This document shows positions 31,655-44,700 of a stretch of DNA of 64,000 nucleotides, piece by piece. This stretch comes from Pomphorhynchus laevis (taxonomy: Eukaryota > Acanthocephala > Palaeacanthocephala > Echinorhynchida > Pomphorhynchidae), in assembly GCA_012934845.2 (NCBI GenBank), contig WNNJ02000096.1, positions 96,682 to 160,681 on the forward strand, in the 5' to 3' direction. Every line of letters begins with the position of its first letter. Within the stretch, counting starts at the first letter, position 1. The position numbers were made by a program, and so were the translations under genes. The notes beneath the pieces are model-generated. The model was not told the origin of the DNA and searched no databases. It was given only the letters and a program-made list of their open reading frames with translations.

Positions 31655-32690
31655 ATTATTATTATTTGTCGACAACAGTACGAGCACGGCTCAAAGTGAC
31701 ACACTGTAATTATGAAGAATAAAGAATAAAAGATCAATCCAAATTCAAAATAATTCGCTGTTTGAATAATTTATGTGAAGGTGAGCTAACATTCTGCTCG
31801 CTCAAACGATTTAATGAATTCACAATTCTTTGTCCAAATTGAATTGTTTTGGTTCGTATAATTTGGCAAAGACTGAGATAAAAAGAATGAACCCACAATG
31901 TTTGGTAGATAAATATTCAACAGTCCGCGCAGAACGTGATGTTCTTTATGGAATATTTCCAAAGTCAGGCACATATCTCGTAAATCGCGAAGATTGCATA
32001 CATAATTCATATCCAGAGCCATGGGTATGTTCTTATATGGAAGAACTCTTGGCGAATGAACGAGCATTGTTTGCCTGACACAGCACATTTTCAAGTCAAG
32101 TAGACTCACTAACCGTTCTAGGATATGAACATTGATATGTAAACCCAAATATCCGTGGCTATCAAAAGATTTGTCACGGTCAAGTCATTTTCGGGAATCA
32201 TGTCGATTATGACACAATAATTTATTAGTATCTAGGTAGTTGCTGATTATACGACACAATATCCTCTCCAATATAAGGCAAGATACACAAGTCAAACCTA
32301 CAGGTTTATAACTTTCCACAGAACATCGATTGCGTGTTTTGTATAACGGCCTTATGATAGAGCATTTCCACGGAACTCGACTAAGAGAGATAGAAGCAAT
32401 AAAGATCCGATACAATGGAACGGCAATAACGTTGGCAAGATTCTTCAAGTATATTACTGGAAAGAGATCAGAACAGATAGAACAAGATGATTTGAGCTTC
32501 TTGAGCTCCGTTATCACATCATGAAAACAAAACATGTGAATAACATCATAAATTGATCTAAAGTAAGAGAATCCCATTTCGAGATGAGTGTTAGAAATCC
32601 GTACCAGAAATTTACAACCAAAAACAGTGACTATATCAATGTCGTGAAGTAGAGTGCATGCACTGTTATCAACGATAAATGTAATACTAC
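31655..32690 (-). mobile_element. B-g LINE, 5'-truncated and internally deleted
   Basis: Minus-strand B copy close to B-e. It has the 3' (AAT)n tail at about 31,659-31,667 and hairpin GAGC/GCTC at about 31,691-31,703, a C-terminal remnant (EIFHKEHHVLRGLLNI), then a jump over the RT catalytic core. The RT N-terminal part follows in 32,577-32,185 (VITELKKLKSSCSICSDLFP, VIYLKNLANVIAVPLYRIF, CSVESYKPVGLTCVSCLILER). The copy fades out near 32,690 at FGCKFLV. Confidence 0.8.
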
Positions 32691-33984
32691 CAACGTATCG
32701 AAAGTTTATATATTTAACTATTTTCTGTTTGATTTTATTTTTATAGTAATCTAGTTTAAAATATATATCTATTAAATTATTTAAATGATTTTGAAGAAAG
32801 CTAATATCATCATTACATATTATAGCAATTCTTAAAATTTCATTATTTAATGTATTATATTAAATATTATCATGACATAAGCGAAATAACCGTTTCACAT
32901 CACCTCTGCCCACGCTACGATGACATGCAAATGTTTGCCCAAGCATGATCGTCTTTGTCAAAATCATGTTGCGAATCGCTCAGATCGTTAATCGAAGACA
33001 ACAATCAATTAAATCTTTTATAAACTATTCTCTCAATGGTGTTGCTTATATTATGTATCAAACGATATGTTTAACATATAATATATAATACAATATATAT
33101 AACATATAAATATACTTATATTTTATTATATATATGTTTAAGGATATTTATCAAGCTCTTTCGGCTTGTTCTAATACATCAAGACAACTTGGTTATCTAA
33201 TTATGCTTTTTTCAATTGTAAATTTAAGCACGAGTGTAAATTCATTAGGAATTATTCTATTATATAATTACTAATTAAAAGAATAAATCATATATTTTTA
33301 AATAAGGATACAAGTAAGGCAACAATGGACATAATGTTTCCTAATTGCAAAACGCAGTTTACAAATTTGCATGTCATTTATTCAATGGATATAACAGATA
33401 ATGTGGTGGATATATCCAAATAATATCGACCCAAAATGATAATTGTTGGACTAATAATCTAAATCCAAAAATAATAATCATTCGAATTTATTAGAAACCA
33501 TCTAATAAGTTACGTCATCTGATATGTTCTTTTCTTTATTATTCACAACACGCCTTAGAGCTGTTTAGACAAATCAGAAGAAATATAAAAAATAATGTTG
33601 GCCCATTCCTATTGATACTGCAATAAGCGCAATCTTTTGGTCAGATTCATTATCCAATTACGAACTTTTCGGTTGAACATATTATAGTTTGTATGTTTTT
33701 GACGAAGCATCCCAAGAGTGTAAATCAAAAATAATGTTATTGTTATTTCGGCTGGACACGCAGCCATTTTTAATCTGAAATACAAGCATATACAATAACA
33801 AATAAATGCATAGATAAATAATTATATTGTGACTTGTTGTTACTCTGGATCCCGGATTGACGATCCCGTAGGTTTAAACCTACTTCATTTCACCTCCCTG
33901 ATATCGCCAGGAGCTAATTTTAATTGCCAGTCTGCTTTGATTCCATCCATTGTGCTAGCGTTATATATATATGAATAATGATTC
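32691..33984 (+). other. AT-rich spacer with a 16-bp palindrome
   Basis: No gene seen. gtaggtttaaacctac at 33,868-33,883 is a perfect palindrome in a locally GC-richer patch just downstream (in sense) of the Penelope-like relic. Confidence 0.45.
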
Positions 33985-34404
33985 TTATATTAGACGACGG
34001 TTTAACACTTCTTTCAGTAATACCTTGTTGTCGTCAAAGTCCATTTTAGGACCTGTAGAAGTGAAGTGGTTGAATAACGTGGATGAAACGTATTTTCCTT
34101 TCATATTGTATTTACACTGACCTATTCGTGCTGTTAGACCTTGCTTAGTCTGACCAATATACATATTGCTGCAATCTGAACCGGGAATTTTGTAAACTAC
34201 TTTGAGTGTGCATTGTTTCGGTTTGATTTTTAATAAACCATTTAATGTGAGACCGCATTTGTGGTAAATGGATATTTTTTCTTTCGTTTTCGTTACGATG
34301 CGTCGAAGTCTTTTAGCGGTATTGTCGTTTATAAAAGTTGTTCCTAAATACCTTTTTATAATTAAAGACTTGTTTGATAGCCTATTGACGATAATCCCTA
34401 CTTG
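33985..34404 (-). mobile_element. Penelope-like element relic PLE-1, GIY-YIG end
   Basis: Minus-strand fossil of the C-terminal part of a Penelope-like element. It has the basic stretch TAKRLRRIVTKTKEK, then VVYKIPGSDCSNMYIGQTKQ, which is the GIY-YIG endonuclease signature (KIP-x3-C-x3-YIGQT), and LFNHFTSTGPKMDFDDNKVL. Only this end is seen; the reverse transcriptase is absent. Confidence 0.8.
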
Positions 34405-34504
34405 TCAACATCTTAGCTATCTTTTAAGATTCAATAGAACAAACAATTCAGAACAAAAAATGATTCAGAACAAGAAAAATGTAACAGTTTAAACACACAT
34501 ATTC

Positions 34505-35515
34505 AATATGCCTTAATCATCACTTATCGAAACAAATATTCTTGATTATAACTACTTTAATTAGATTATTATGGGATAACGAATTCTTTTGTTATAACAA
34601 CTTACAAGCTACGTATTGAAATTCAGTATTAAGTAGTCAATGGGACGTCCTAAAAAGTCTAGCTCAAAGAAGATGGAGAATGGTGATAATTCTTCATTCA
34701 CCCAGCTGGAAGTTAGATGTCACACTGATGATTGTGATGTGTGGACAGTCCTGAAGGTTAAATCGTCCAGCATGTCCAAGTATCGGAGTGGAAAATTCAT
34801 CTGCGGCTTCTGCTGTGCCTTGACCCACCTTAAAGCATTTCGCCCAGTAGTATAGCCAAAATTATCGGAATCTGTTGTACTGGCAATGATGTTGCAGCCA
34901 TGACTATTTCCCCGGACGTCGATCCTAAATCTGATGAACGTGACCAAGATAGAATTGTATTAACTGTAGCAAGAAGAGATAATGATCATATTCCAACGAA
35001 TTCGTGTACATTATGCGAGTGCAACATCCCTAGTTACCTGGTATCCGATCGGTCTAACTTGAGTAAGACATCCCATACTCACGCAAATATTTTCTCGCCA
35101 CATAGTCCCAACCGCTTTGTTAGACAAAATGGCAACCCTGAGCTTGTATTGGAATCTAGCACTATTGCAATTCGACCTTGTGTCACTAGCACGATCTATC
35201 CAAGTCCAACAACACGATCTACACGCGCTGATGCAGTAACTTACCTAAAAAAGTTTACGACTTGTGTCTCCCCGTTGAGTAGAGTCGCTCCTGCGGCGAG
35301 TTATCCGGCGCAGCAACATGACTGACCCGCACGTTCGAATAACATAAGGGGGACGAGGTCTAATCTAAACAGATTAAGATGTGTAATAATCGCTAATGTC
35401 AGTGAGTCCAAATTCGTCATTTCCCAAAACCGTGTGAATGATGACGTTCTTTCAGTGAGAAAGTAGCTACGACGATATTGTAGATATCCTAACCGAAGTG
35501 TCTAATTATTTAGAG
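34505..35515 (+). mobile_element. B-h LINE, piece X (5' leader and ORF1 N-terminal part)
   Basis: The leader resembles that of B-e. ORF1 starts MGRPKKSSSKKMENG at 34,640 and has the intact Cys module RCHTDDCDVW and FICGFCCALTH. It stops at 34,855, continues in another frame from 34,900 to 35,325, and then again through LRCVIIANVSESKF (compare RSQCLIIANIRESS in B-b). It ends abruptly at about 35,515, where an oppositely oriented piece begins. Confidence 0.75.
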
Positions 35516-36830
35516 ATGATTTAGAGAGTTTTTTTCGTTTTCTTAAATGTTCCACTAAATCATCGTCAAACCAAACAGGCTTGCCTTTAGCAAGGTTTTG
35601 TAAAGGTTTCAATGGAGCGACGCAGTCTGTGATATATCTGAGGGAAGCTGATAACGTATCCCAATCACGGACATGGGTAATGTCACTATTGTGAAGGCCC
35701 GTTTTAATTGCAAGCGTACGTAATAAATCTATATCTACTTTCTACCAGTTACGTTTCAGATGATTAGTCTCGGCAAGGGATACATTGTCAAGGGCACTAG
35801 AAGTAAACTTAATGACAATATGGTCACTAAGTCCTATGGGATGATCATAATGATAGATCATCAACGAGAAAGTTCCATTATTCGGTATCCAAATGGCATC
35901 CACCTTGATGACATTCGAATGTGGTATTCCCTGTTATATTAGGAATATTGAAGTCTCCAAGAAGGACGAAATTGGACGAATTTGTGAGATCAGTAAGATA
36001 CTCAATTAAACTTGGTGATAAGCAAGATGAGCGAGGAGCAGGATAGCATGCACAAAGGGTCATGTTGATGTCACCTGATTCTATCATTAAATAAAGTAAC
36101 TCAATTCATCCAACGCAATATGACATGGAGTTCCTTACGATAATTCTGTAAGTTACGTAAAAGGCAAATCCACCATCTCGGCATTTATCATGTCGGTATG
36201 TTCTAAATAATGAGAAGCCGGGGATGGAAACACAAGCATTACTAATCCCACTGTGAAGCTAAGTTTCAGTAATTGCAAAAATCGGCATATTACTGGAAGA
36301 CAAATAACATTAATATACATTTGATAAAAAAATAAATAACATTTGATAATTAAACTTATCAAACTTCGAGACTAAGCTGCGAATGTTAGAACATGCAATT
36401 TTCAGGGATGTTTACTACTATTCTTTGACGTCTTATGCAGGACACCGTGGAATAAATTAAATCTCCTAAGACGCTACACCGTGAGTATTATCCCAACGTA
36501 CAAATGAACGTAGTCGGACTACCTGAAAATTTGGATACATCTCACCTTGTTGACGCTTGTTGTTTAGCTCTTTTTTAGCGAGAGATAGTTGTTCGCGCTC
36601 CTCAACCGACAGATCCTTATATATTCGCACATAATTAGCCATTAATCTATAAGCTCTACTAAGGATGATATTAGCTTGATCATTGCAAGCACAGACCGAT
36701 CGAAGGAGTTTATATCTATAATTCTCATACTCTTTATCAATTCTATGAAGGGCCAATACCTCTAAGGATGCTGCTAAATGTTCCCCTGCATCTAGAAAAA
36801 TACTAGACAAGAAAATTTTTATTTTTTTAA
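35516..36830 (-). mobile_element. B-h LINE, piece Y (ORF1 C-terminal part and endonuclease), inverted
   Basis: Minus strand. It starts near 36,810 with the ORF1 C-terminal part (LALHRIDKEYENYRYK, VRIYKDLSVEEREQLSLAKK, NFQVVRLRS), and runs into a degenerate endonuclease (FVLLGDFNIPNI at about 35,945-35,980) and the RT linker (PVWFDDDLVEHLRKRKK) at 35,530. The ORF1 content of Y begins about where the ORF1 content of X stops, so X and Y are complementary parts of one element with Y flipped. RT and 3' end are missing. Confidence 0.72.
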
Positions 36831-37350
36831 ATAAAGGAAATTATTTTCTTCTTCATTCCAGTAAAGTGCCGATTAATTAAATATCTAGTGCCGATTAATT
36901 AAATATCGATTTTAGTATCTAAAATCGAGATTAATAAATCGAGTAACCTAATCCAAGTTTTAAAGGTAAAATGTTTGCTACAGTTTTGCTTTAAACGCTT
37001 AAAAAGTAGATTAACTTCTACTAAGAAAGTATTTTATATACAAATTGAAGTAAATGTTTAATAATCACAAAACAAAGCAAATACAATGTACATTAAAACG
37101 AGATTATGGAATGTTTAACATTAACTGCTGTACACAATATTCGATATTCTCTGATATTCAGTTACTTAGATTTTGAACAGACTGCTAAAATGACAATTTT
37201 GATGAGTGAGATGATTATTTAATATGATTATTAATAATCGATATAAAATTTAATAATTTAATATTAAAAATACAAAATATAAAAAATGTTAACAAATTAA
37301 ATTTATGAATTCATATTGAATTTATTTTTATTTCTTATAATAAATAAAGA

Positions 37351-38013
37351 AAATAACGAGTATTGGACCGTTAATAGTAGATATAAGAAGATTTGCTAAT
37401 TAAACCAGAACAGTTATAAAAGATCATTTGTAAATACTAATTTTCAAATTAATATTTTTATATTTTTATAATGGTTTGTATAATAATTACGTAAACAATA
37501 CGCTATCCATAGAGATTTATAAAAAGATCGTCTAAAGGATGAAGTTTTTATACCAAAATTGATATAATATAGAATATTTTCAACGTTGACAGTTCAAAAG
37601 TTAAAATTACATTCTTAAATTTAAAAAATTGACTAATTTAAAAAAATTTATAATCTATTTAAGTTTTAAAATCTATTTAATAATATTTAATATTGTAAAA
37701 TATTATAATTTAAAATAACGAGTATTGAACTGTTTATAGCAGATGTAAAAAGATTTGCTAATTAAACCAGAACAGTTATAAAAGATAATTTGTAAATAAT
37801 ATTCTCAAATAATATTTCTCAAATTAATAATCTTTCTAAAATTAATAATATTTAATAATATTCAATAATATCTAATAATATTTCTCAAATTAATATTTTT
37901 TTAATTTTTATATTTTTATAAAAAAATAATCGTAAAATAATTACGTAAACAATACTCTATCCGTAGAGTTTTATAATAAGATCGTTAAAGGATAAAGTTT
38001 AAATACCAAAATA
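37351..38013 (+). repeat. Direct duplication (about 210 and 295 bp)
   Basis: 37,351-37,558 and 37,717-38,013 share long blocks, for example agatttgctaattaaaccag and aattacgtaaacaatac. The second copy contains an extra AT-rich stretch of about 80 bp rich in taataatatt. Confidence 0.75.
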
Positions 38014-40871
38014 TAGTATTAGTTTAAAGTATTACCAAAATATAGTATTAGATATTTGGTTCATTATTAATAGTAGTTTACGTTTTCTTCTAGCAATTGA
38101 TATAAAAATATAAAATAAATTCTTACAGTAATAATTAAATTCTAAACTAAGGCTAATTCAAAACAAACAATTAAAAATGAAAATATCTTTAAAAGTTTGA
38201 CGATAATTTATAATTTTTATGACATTTTATTAATATTTTTCTTTCCGAAAAATTTCGTTTTCAATTTTATTAAATTTTAATTAATGAAGTTAGCTTAACT
38301 TTTAATAAATATTTAAATCGTGATTATTTCAGTCAAATATCAAATCTATTAGAGGAACTACTAAAGTTTTTCTTTAGTACATGCTAAACAAACACATGCA
38401 AGCTGATAAACCAACGCAGGTTAGCAGATAAGCAGACAAATGAAAACAGACAAAATTAATTTTACCTAACAAATTAATTGATTATTTATTAAAACATAAA
38501 ATGTTTTAAACTGCTTTAAATTTTTAAATTATTTTTTATATTTTAATAGATAAACTAAAAAATAAATTCATTTAATTTAATATTATTTAAAATCTCCACA
38601 AATGTTAAAAAATGTTAAATTTTTAAATAATTCATATCAATTAACTAAAGCTACATTTTTTCAATCCATATTTTTTTTATTAAATTTGACCCCAAAGCAA
38701 TTCTACATGATTTATCAAGTATTTTAATAATGTATTTTTTAAATACAAAAATGATAACCGATTTCTGTATTTATAAATATTATAAATATTATATTATTAG
38801 TATATTAAATATATATTATATGTTGTAATATATAATATATTTACGTATTATATATTGATTCTATCATTTCCATCGATCAAGAAATTTGTATAAAGTTTAA
38901 AGAGTAAAATTGTCCTGACCACGAAGTCGAATACTGAAGTCGAATGTATGTAACTAAAACTTTAAAATTGCTGTTCAATTCATGATCAGAGATGAAGCAT
39001 GACATTAACAGTTGACATTCCACAACGTAAGCTATCACAGGTCAACTGTTATTTTTTTAAAAGAGATACTAATATAATTAAAATATATCAATTTCAGTAT
39101 TTTTAACTTGGAAATTATTAATTATTTAACAATCTAAAGTTGAACGTTAAACGAGATTATGCGACGAATTTGAATAATGATGTCTTATAATACTCTTAAT
39201 TTATTTTCGTGTTGCTATTCAAGCCACTTTGTAACTATTTGTAAATAATGGGTTGGCCTTTCCGAATTGTTGAGAAAGCGAATGCACGGATACTATGCGA
39301 CAGACTTTATATATGAAGTCTGTTGAAGTCTGTTAAAACCTTTGCATTTAAAGCATTTAAATGCAAAGGCTTTAAATAATATAATATATTATATAATAAA
39401 AGCTGTTATGTTAAAATATAATCAAATAGCTTAGTAGAAATACATTAGATATTTATAATATATTTTTCGTATGGTTTCATATTTAAGTATTAAATATTCA
39501 ACACTAAAATACGAAAGATAAAATAGCTTGGTTATGAAACTGTTTTTATCAGTTGAATGTTATACACAGCTAAATTCTGCCTTCTTTCGACATAATTACC
39601 CGTCACGTATTCAATTATGGCTTACATATTATTTATAACTAAATAAATAGTATTTATTATAAAGAAAATGAATACATGAAATGGCATTTTAAAGAAAATG
39701 AATGTGTCACACTTTATCTTGTTTTATAATTGTTTACTATGTTTATTCATGTTCTCTCATTTGATCATCTAATATTTAGCGATAAAATATCAAAAGCGTA
39801 AAATTCAAAATGCACATAAGTTTTCTAAAAAGATATCACAAAATATACCTGACAAGATGTAATTTGTCAGTAAGTTAGGAAAGTTTTCATTGTTATCAAG
39901 TAAAGATCGTAGAACTGTAAATAAATAAGCATCTATAGTGTAAAATTATAAATTATTTTACACACCTGTGTTAATGGATTCTATAATGTCAGTTGATACC
40001 TTGCTAGAATCATATGGAATACTGGTAAACAATACCTTAATTTAAATCAAATGATAAGTTTAAAAAGTACTTTAATATTTTACAGTTTCAATTTAAAAAT
40101 TTAAATTTATGTAAAATATAAATTTAAATAATTCTGTTGCTCATTTATTACTTTATAATATATCCATATCGTCTATATTTTATATTTTTATACAATAAAC
40201 TCAATATTTTCCATATTTTATATTTTCAGTATTAAATTATTATATTTTATCGATTATTAGTTTCATATTCAATTGATTTTTTAGGTTTTCTAACGTTTTA
40301 TTGCATATGAAATAATATAGGGATGAAGCAATTGCTTAATTATAATAAAAAATATTTTAGAAAAATAAAGCGTGTGTTTTAAATTGTATTTATTTTACCA
40401 ATTAAACTAATTAAATATATTAATTATTTTAAGTTATAAATTAAACAATTATTGAACACTTAATTAACTTGACAAAAAAATGTTGAGAAATAATCCATTG
40501 ATAAACTAATAATTCAACATATATTAATTAATATTAATTAATCTAATATTAATCAACGTATATTAAATAATTAATATTCATAATATATTATAATAACTTT
40601 CTAATATATAATTATATAATATAATATTATATAATATTTTTTATTGAAATATTATTTTAATAAAACGCGCTATCTTTCCGAGATTCCTAATCAAATTTAA
40701 TCTAATTAAATTTAATTAGGAATTGATCTAAATTATCTAATTTATCTCAAATAATCTCATTCCTAATTTGATTTTAATTAAAAATTTGATTTTTATTTAA
40801 ATTTGATTTATATTTTAAAATTTTTATTATAAATTTTATCGTTATGTATAAATTGTACTTCGAAACCTGTT

Positions 40872-40938
40872 AATATTGCAGGTCCTCCTGATGCCCTTTA
40901 AACTTTATTCTTATACATCATATGTTATTTATTAGTAA
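40872..40938 (-). repeat. S-repeat copy S3, partial
   Basis: Left arm only, on the minus strand: gcaggtcctcctgatgccct through attcttatacatcatatg to ttatttattagt. The core hairpin is missing. Confidence 0.65.
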
Positions 40939-41356
40939 AAATTATTTTAATATTATTTAATTAATTATAATTAATTATAATTAATTATTAATTAATTATA
41001 ATTAATAATAATTATTTATTAATTTAATAAAATTATTTTATAAAAATTATTTATTTATAAAAATTGACTTTTACTTTAAATTTTAATTGTAAATTTTATC
41101 TTTATATAAATATAAATGGTATAAAATCTTATATAATTATTTATTATTTATCTTTATTTTTAATTTTTAAACAGTATAAAATACGTAGACTTAGTTAGCA
41201 GATCTGACTTCGTCATGTTTTCAAAAAATTTATTGTTCTGTTTTTAATTACAATTCCACATTTTCCTTTATATATCCTTTATTTATTATATCCTTTATTT
41301 TTGATATATTCTAAAATCCGGATAGGGAATCGGACGTTCTAATTTATAAGGTGATA

Positions 41357-41402
41357 GTCCTCCGGACATTAGTGATAATATCCGGAGGACATTATCACTA
41401 AT
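41357..41402. repeat. Two interlocking inverted repeats
   Basis: gtcctccgga (41,357-41,366) pairs with tccggaggac (41,381-41,390). attagtgataat (41,368-41,379) pairs with attatcactaat (41,391-41,402). The two helices are mutually exclusive as simple hairpins and are GC-rich against an AT-rich background. Confidence 0.7.
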
Positions 41403-41772
41403 TTAATAAGTAATATAATTAATTATTAAACATATAATTATTTTATAATTGATTATAAAATAATTATATATTATATAATTATATATAATTATTTATTATT
41501 TATCTTTATTTTTAATATTTATAAGGTATAAAATCCTGTCAGTCATCTGATCTGATTTATTAAATTTTAGTAAAATCTAATAGTATTTTTGTTTATAAAA
41601 ATATAACATGATGTAATATGCAATATTAATAATATATAATAATCTTATATAATAATCGTATCTTTTATCATATGTTTTGCTATTTATCAAAAATCCATAA
41701 CAACATGTTATTACAAAATGCTATAGAAAATAAGCTTTGAATTTGTAAATTGTTTGTTGATCTGTACTTTCA

Positions 41773-44700
41773 CTAACGCATATGGTCAATACATCTGTAA
41801 TCTTGGGCAATCTGATACTAGAAGGCATGAGTAAAATCACAATTTTGATGAGAATTAAACATTATAGTCGATAAATTTAATGCTATTTTAAACAAAGCCT
41901 TCTTACCTTGTTCACATGACGTCCGCTATTAAAGTTACTTTCGTTCCTATCCTTCTAAAATAGTGAGACTGAGTAAAGTACATATAAAAATGTGATTGAA
42001 CCTGCAACACGGATACTAGCTCGAAGAACTCATCAAATAATTCAATTGTAAGTTTGGTGTTTTCGCGAGCAGTTAGCAGCTAAAGGCAGAATTACAAGCT
42101 TCTATAAACATAAAATCATAAATGCAAAATTAGAGAATGATTTTGAGATGACGAAATAAACATGTGCTGAAATTATTATTATTTTGAACGTAAACTTTGC
42201 TATTAAAAATAATCGAAAATAATCACGTAATACAAAATATTAAAAAATAATAATTTTTATAAATTAATAAAGTGAATATCACGATATAATATTTTTAATA
42301 ATTCATTATTCATTTTATTGCCATATATCCTGCCGTCCGCATTATATTTGATATCTGCACGTACAACTTCAGTGCTCATGTAACGATCCTTATTGGCGAG
42401 ATGACAGAATATAAATTCACAGATTAGCATGTTATTTATAGCATTTTACAAAAGAAACAAAATATAAGCGGACGCTGCAAACTCTATTATTTTATTGTTT
42501 CGTTTCTTGAACAGAACAAATGCTATTCTTTCGAATGTTAAATGACCATATAATGTAGACAAGTTTACTCGAATAACAAAATCAATATAATGGCAAAACA
42601 AAAAATACACCTTTCAAATGCACTGCTGGTGATAATCTTTACTAGATTTTTTAAGAACATTTTATTTGGCATGATCAAATCAAAATATTAACTCATGCCT
42701 TTTAGATGTTAATAATTTCCGATCTTAAATACATTTATCTGATAAAATTACATTGTAATCAACAAGGTTACATGATACATGAGTTGTCAATCATTGCCAT
42801 ACTAAACCGATATATCCAAAATATGATAATGGAAAAAGCTTGATTCTATGAATGTTCATTATTCCATGTCATTTGCAATTAAACTATTGAAAACCTGTCG
42901 ATTTGTTATTCCATCTTAGTTTTTATTTTATTTTTGACAAACATCTGATTGTATTTTGCATGAATTTTCCAAATACTTTCTAAATTGTTTGGAATTTATA
43001 ATATAAAACATTGAACATCGATATGATAAAAATTTTATCTTTTATATATCTTATAAAATTTAATAAAAACTTAGATTTTTCAATATATTTATTTTGACAA
43101 TTTATCAAAATATTTAATTCTAAATTCCTTAATAAATTTAGATTTATATATAAATATATCTAATGCATTTAACATAATAATATTACATAATAATATTTGA
43201 TTTTATTTTGATGGTATTTTATTTGATTTTTGACAAACATCTGATAATGCATAAATACAAGATTTTTTTCTATCAATTCGATTTCTATAAATTACCAAAA
43301 GTGCAAAAGTGTTGGTAAATTGTTTTCTAAATTATAAGTTTCTTGAAGTAAATAAATGTACAGTTATTAAGATGTTGAAGAAATTGCAAGGTAGGGAATT
43401 AATTTGAAAAATTTTACAAATTTTCAGTCGCTCCTAGCGACCTTCTTCAGGCAAAAAAAATCAAAAATTTTTGATTTTGTTTGCCTGAAGAAGGTCGCTA
43501 GGAGCGACTGAAAATTTGTAAAATTTTTCAAATGAATGCCCTACCTTGCAATTTCTTCAACAAATATGAGTGATGAATAAATGCCAAACCATAATTTACT
43601 TAAATTTTAAGTTTTAAAAGAAATTAAGGACGATTATCGTTTGTAAACATTTACTTACGTCTATGAGTACATTCGAAGCCTTTTCTATCGCCCGATTGAG
43701 CTCGTCACGGAGTTTGTGAAGTTGATCAACAGAGAGGGACTCGGCGTCTAAAACAAAATTGAATGACAAATTCAGGAAATCAACAGAAAATTTAAAAAAT
43801 AATTACAAATTACCAAAGAACTAAATTGAATTAAATGGAAAATAAACAGAATTGCTAAAAGTCCTGTTGGTATTGTTATGTCAACAACTAATAAGGAACA
43901 AAGAATTAAATTATTTATTAAACGTTTTGGTGCATTTATACGCCTTCTTCGGAAATAATCAAAAAACGTTAATAAGCATTAATAGCTAGTGCATAATGTA
44001 CAAACGCAGACATTGAAAAAATTAAAAGTGAGCACTTCATGGTTCCTTACTATCTACAGATGTGGTCGACATTTAAGTTTGGCTTTATATCTGAGCACAA
44101 TCGTCCAATACATTCCTGATCCACTCGTTTCCTTAGTTTATCTTCCGATATCTGTTGAACAATTTTGCATAAAAATCCTGATCGTCACCATTTTAATCAC
44201 TTAATCTGCTATGCCCTCAGTGTTGTTCCTAATTTTGACGTGGTATCGGCTAGTTGTTAATCTGTCTTTTAGAGTGTGTTTTGTCTTTCTAACATACTGA
44301 CATTGATGACATTTTGTGCACATAATTGTAATCTGTGATGTATTCATGATTTCCTCTACTGATGAGTGTTACCGGGTAATGCATCACTTGGGTTCGCACT
44401 AAATTCTTTACAATATGTTTTACTGGGACACTTTTAAGTGTACAAATATATAAAATACAATTTTTTGTTACATCTGACCTGGGACACCCAATGGTGTACT
44501 TGTAAATAACTATGTTTCCCCCACAAGGAAGCATAAACACCAGGCAGCATTCTATATATATTCATCAGATCAAGATATAGGACATCATTGTGATATCATC
44601 CTATGTCACACATAGGAATGACAGGGCATACGTAGCGACTTTGAATACTACGGGAATAATTCGGTTTTATTTCTTGGTCTGATGAATATATATAAAATGC

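Larger units (their letters stand above)
36831..41772. other. Long AT-rich region without recognised genes
   Basis: Nearly 5 kb of very AT-rich sequence with no coding region I can support. It includes the direct duplication at 37,351-38,013, the partial S repeat S3, a small hairpin near 39,340-39,372 (cctttgcatttaaa with its complement) and interlocking inverted repeats at 41,357-41,402. It could hold further 3' exons of the FEZ-like gene, but none could be identified. Confidence 0.5.

Noticed and set aside
899-36830. LTR retrotransposons or endogenous viruses in the nest.
   Set aside because: No long terminal repeats, protease, integrase or envelope-like segments were seen; coding motifs are APE endonuclease plus non-LTR RT, with 3' hairpins and simple-repeat tails.
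38881-38960. A possible further FEZ-like exon on the minus strand after a gttttag acceptor.
   Set aside because: More than one frame is open there and similarity to the FEZ C-terminus is too weak to support it.
41773-41817. Considering the last FEZ-like exon as certain.
   Set aside because: Acceptor and phase fit, but a GT inside the exon could be a donor and the residues do not align convincingly with FEZ C-termini, so it is kept only as a proposal.
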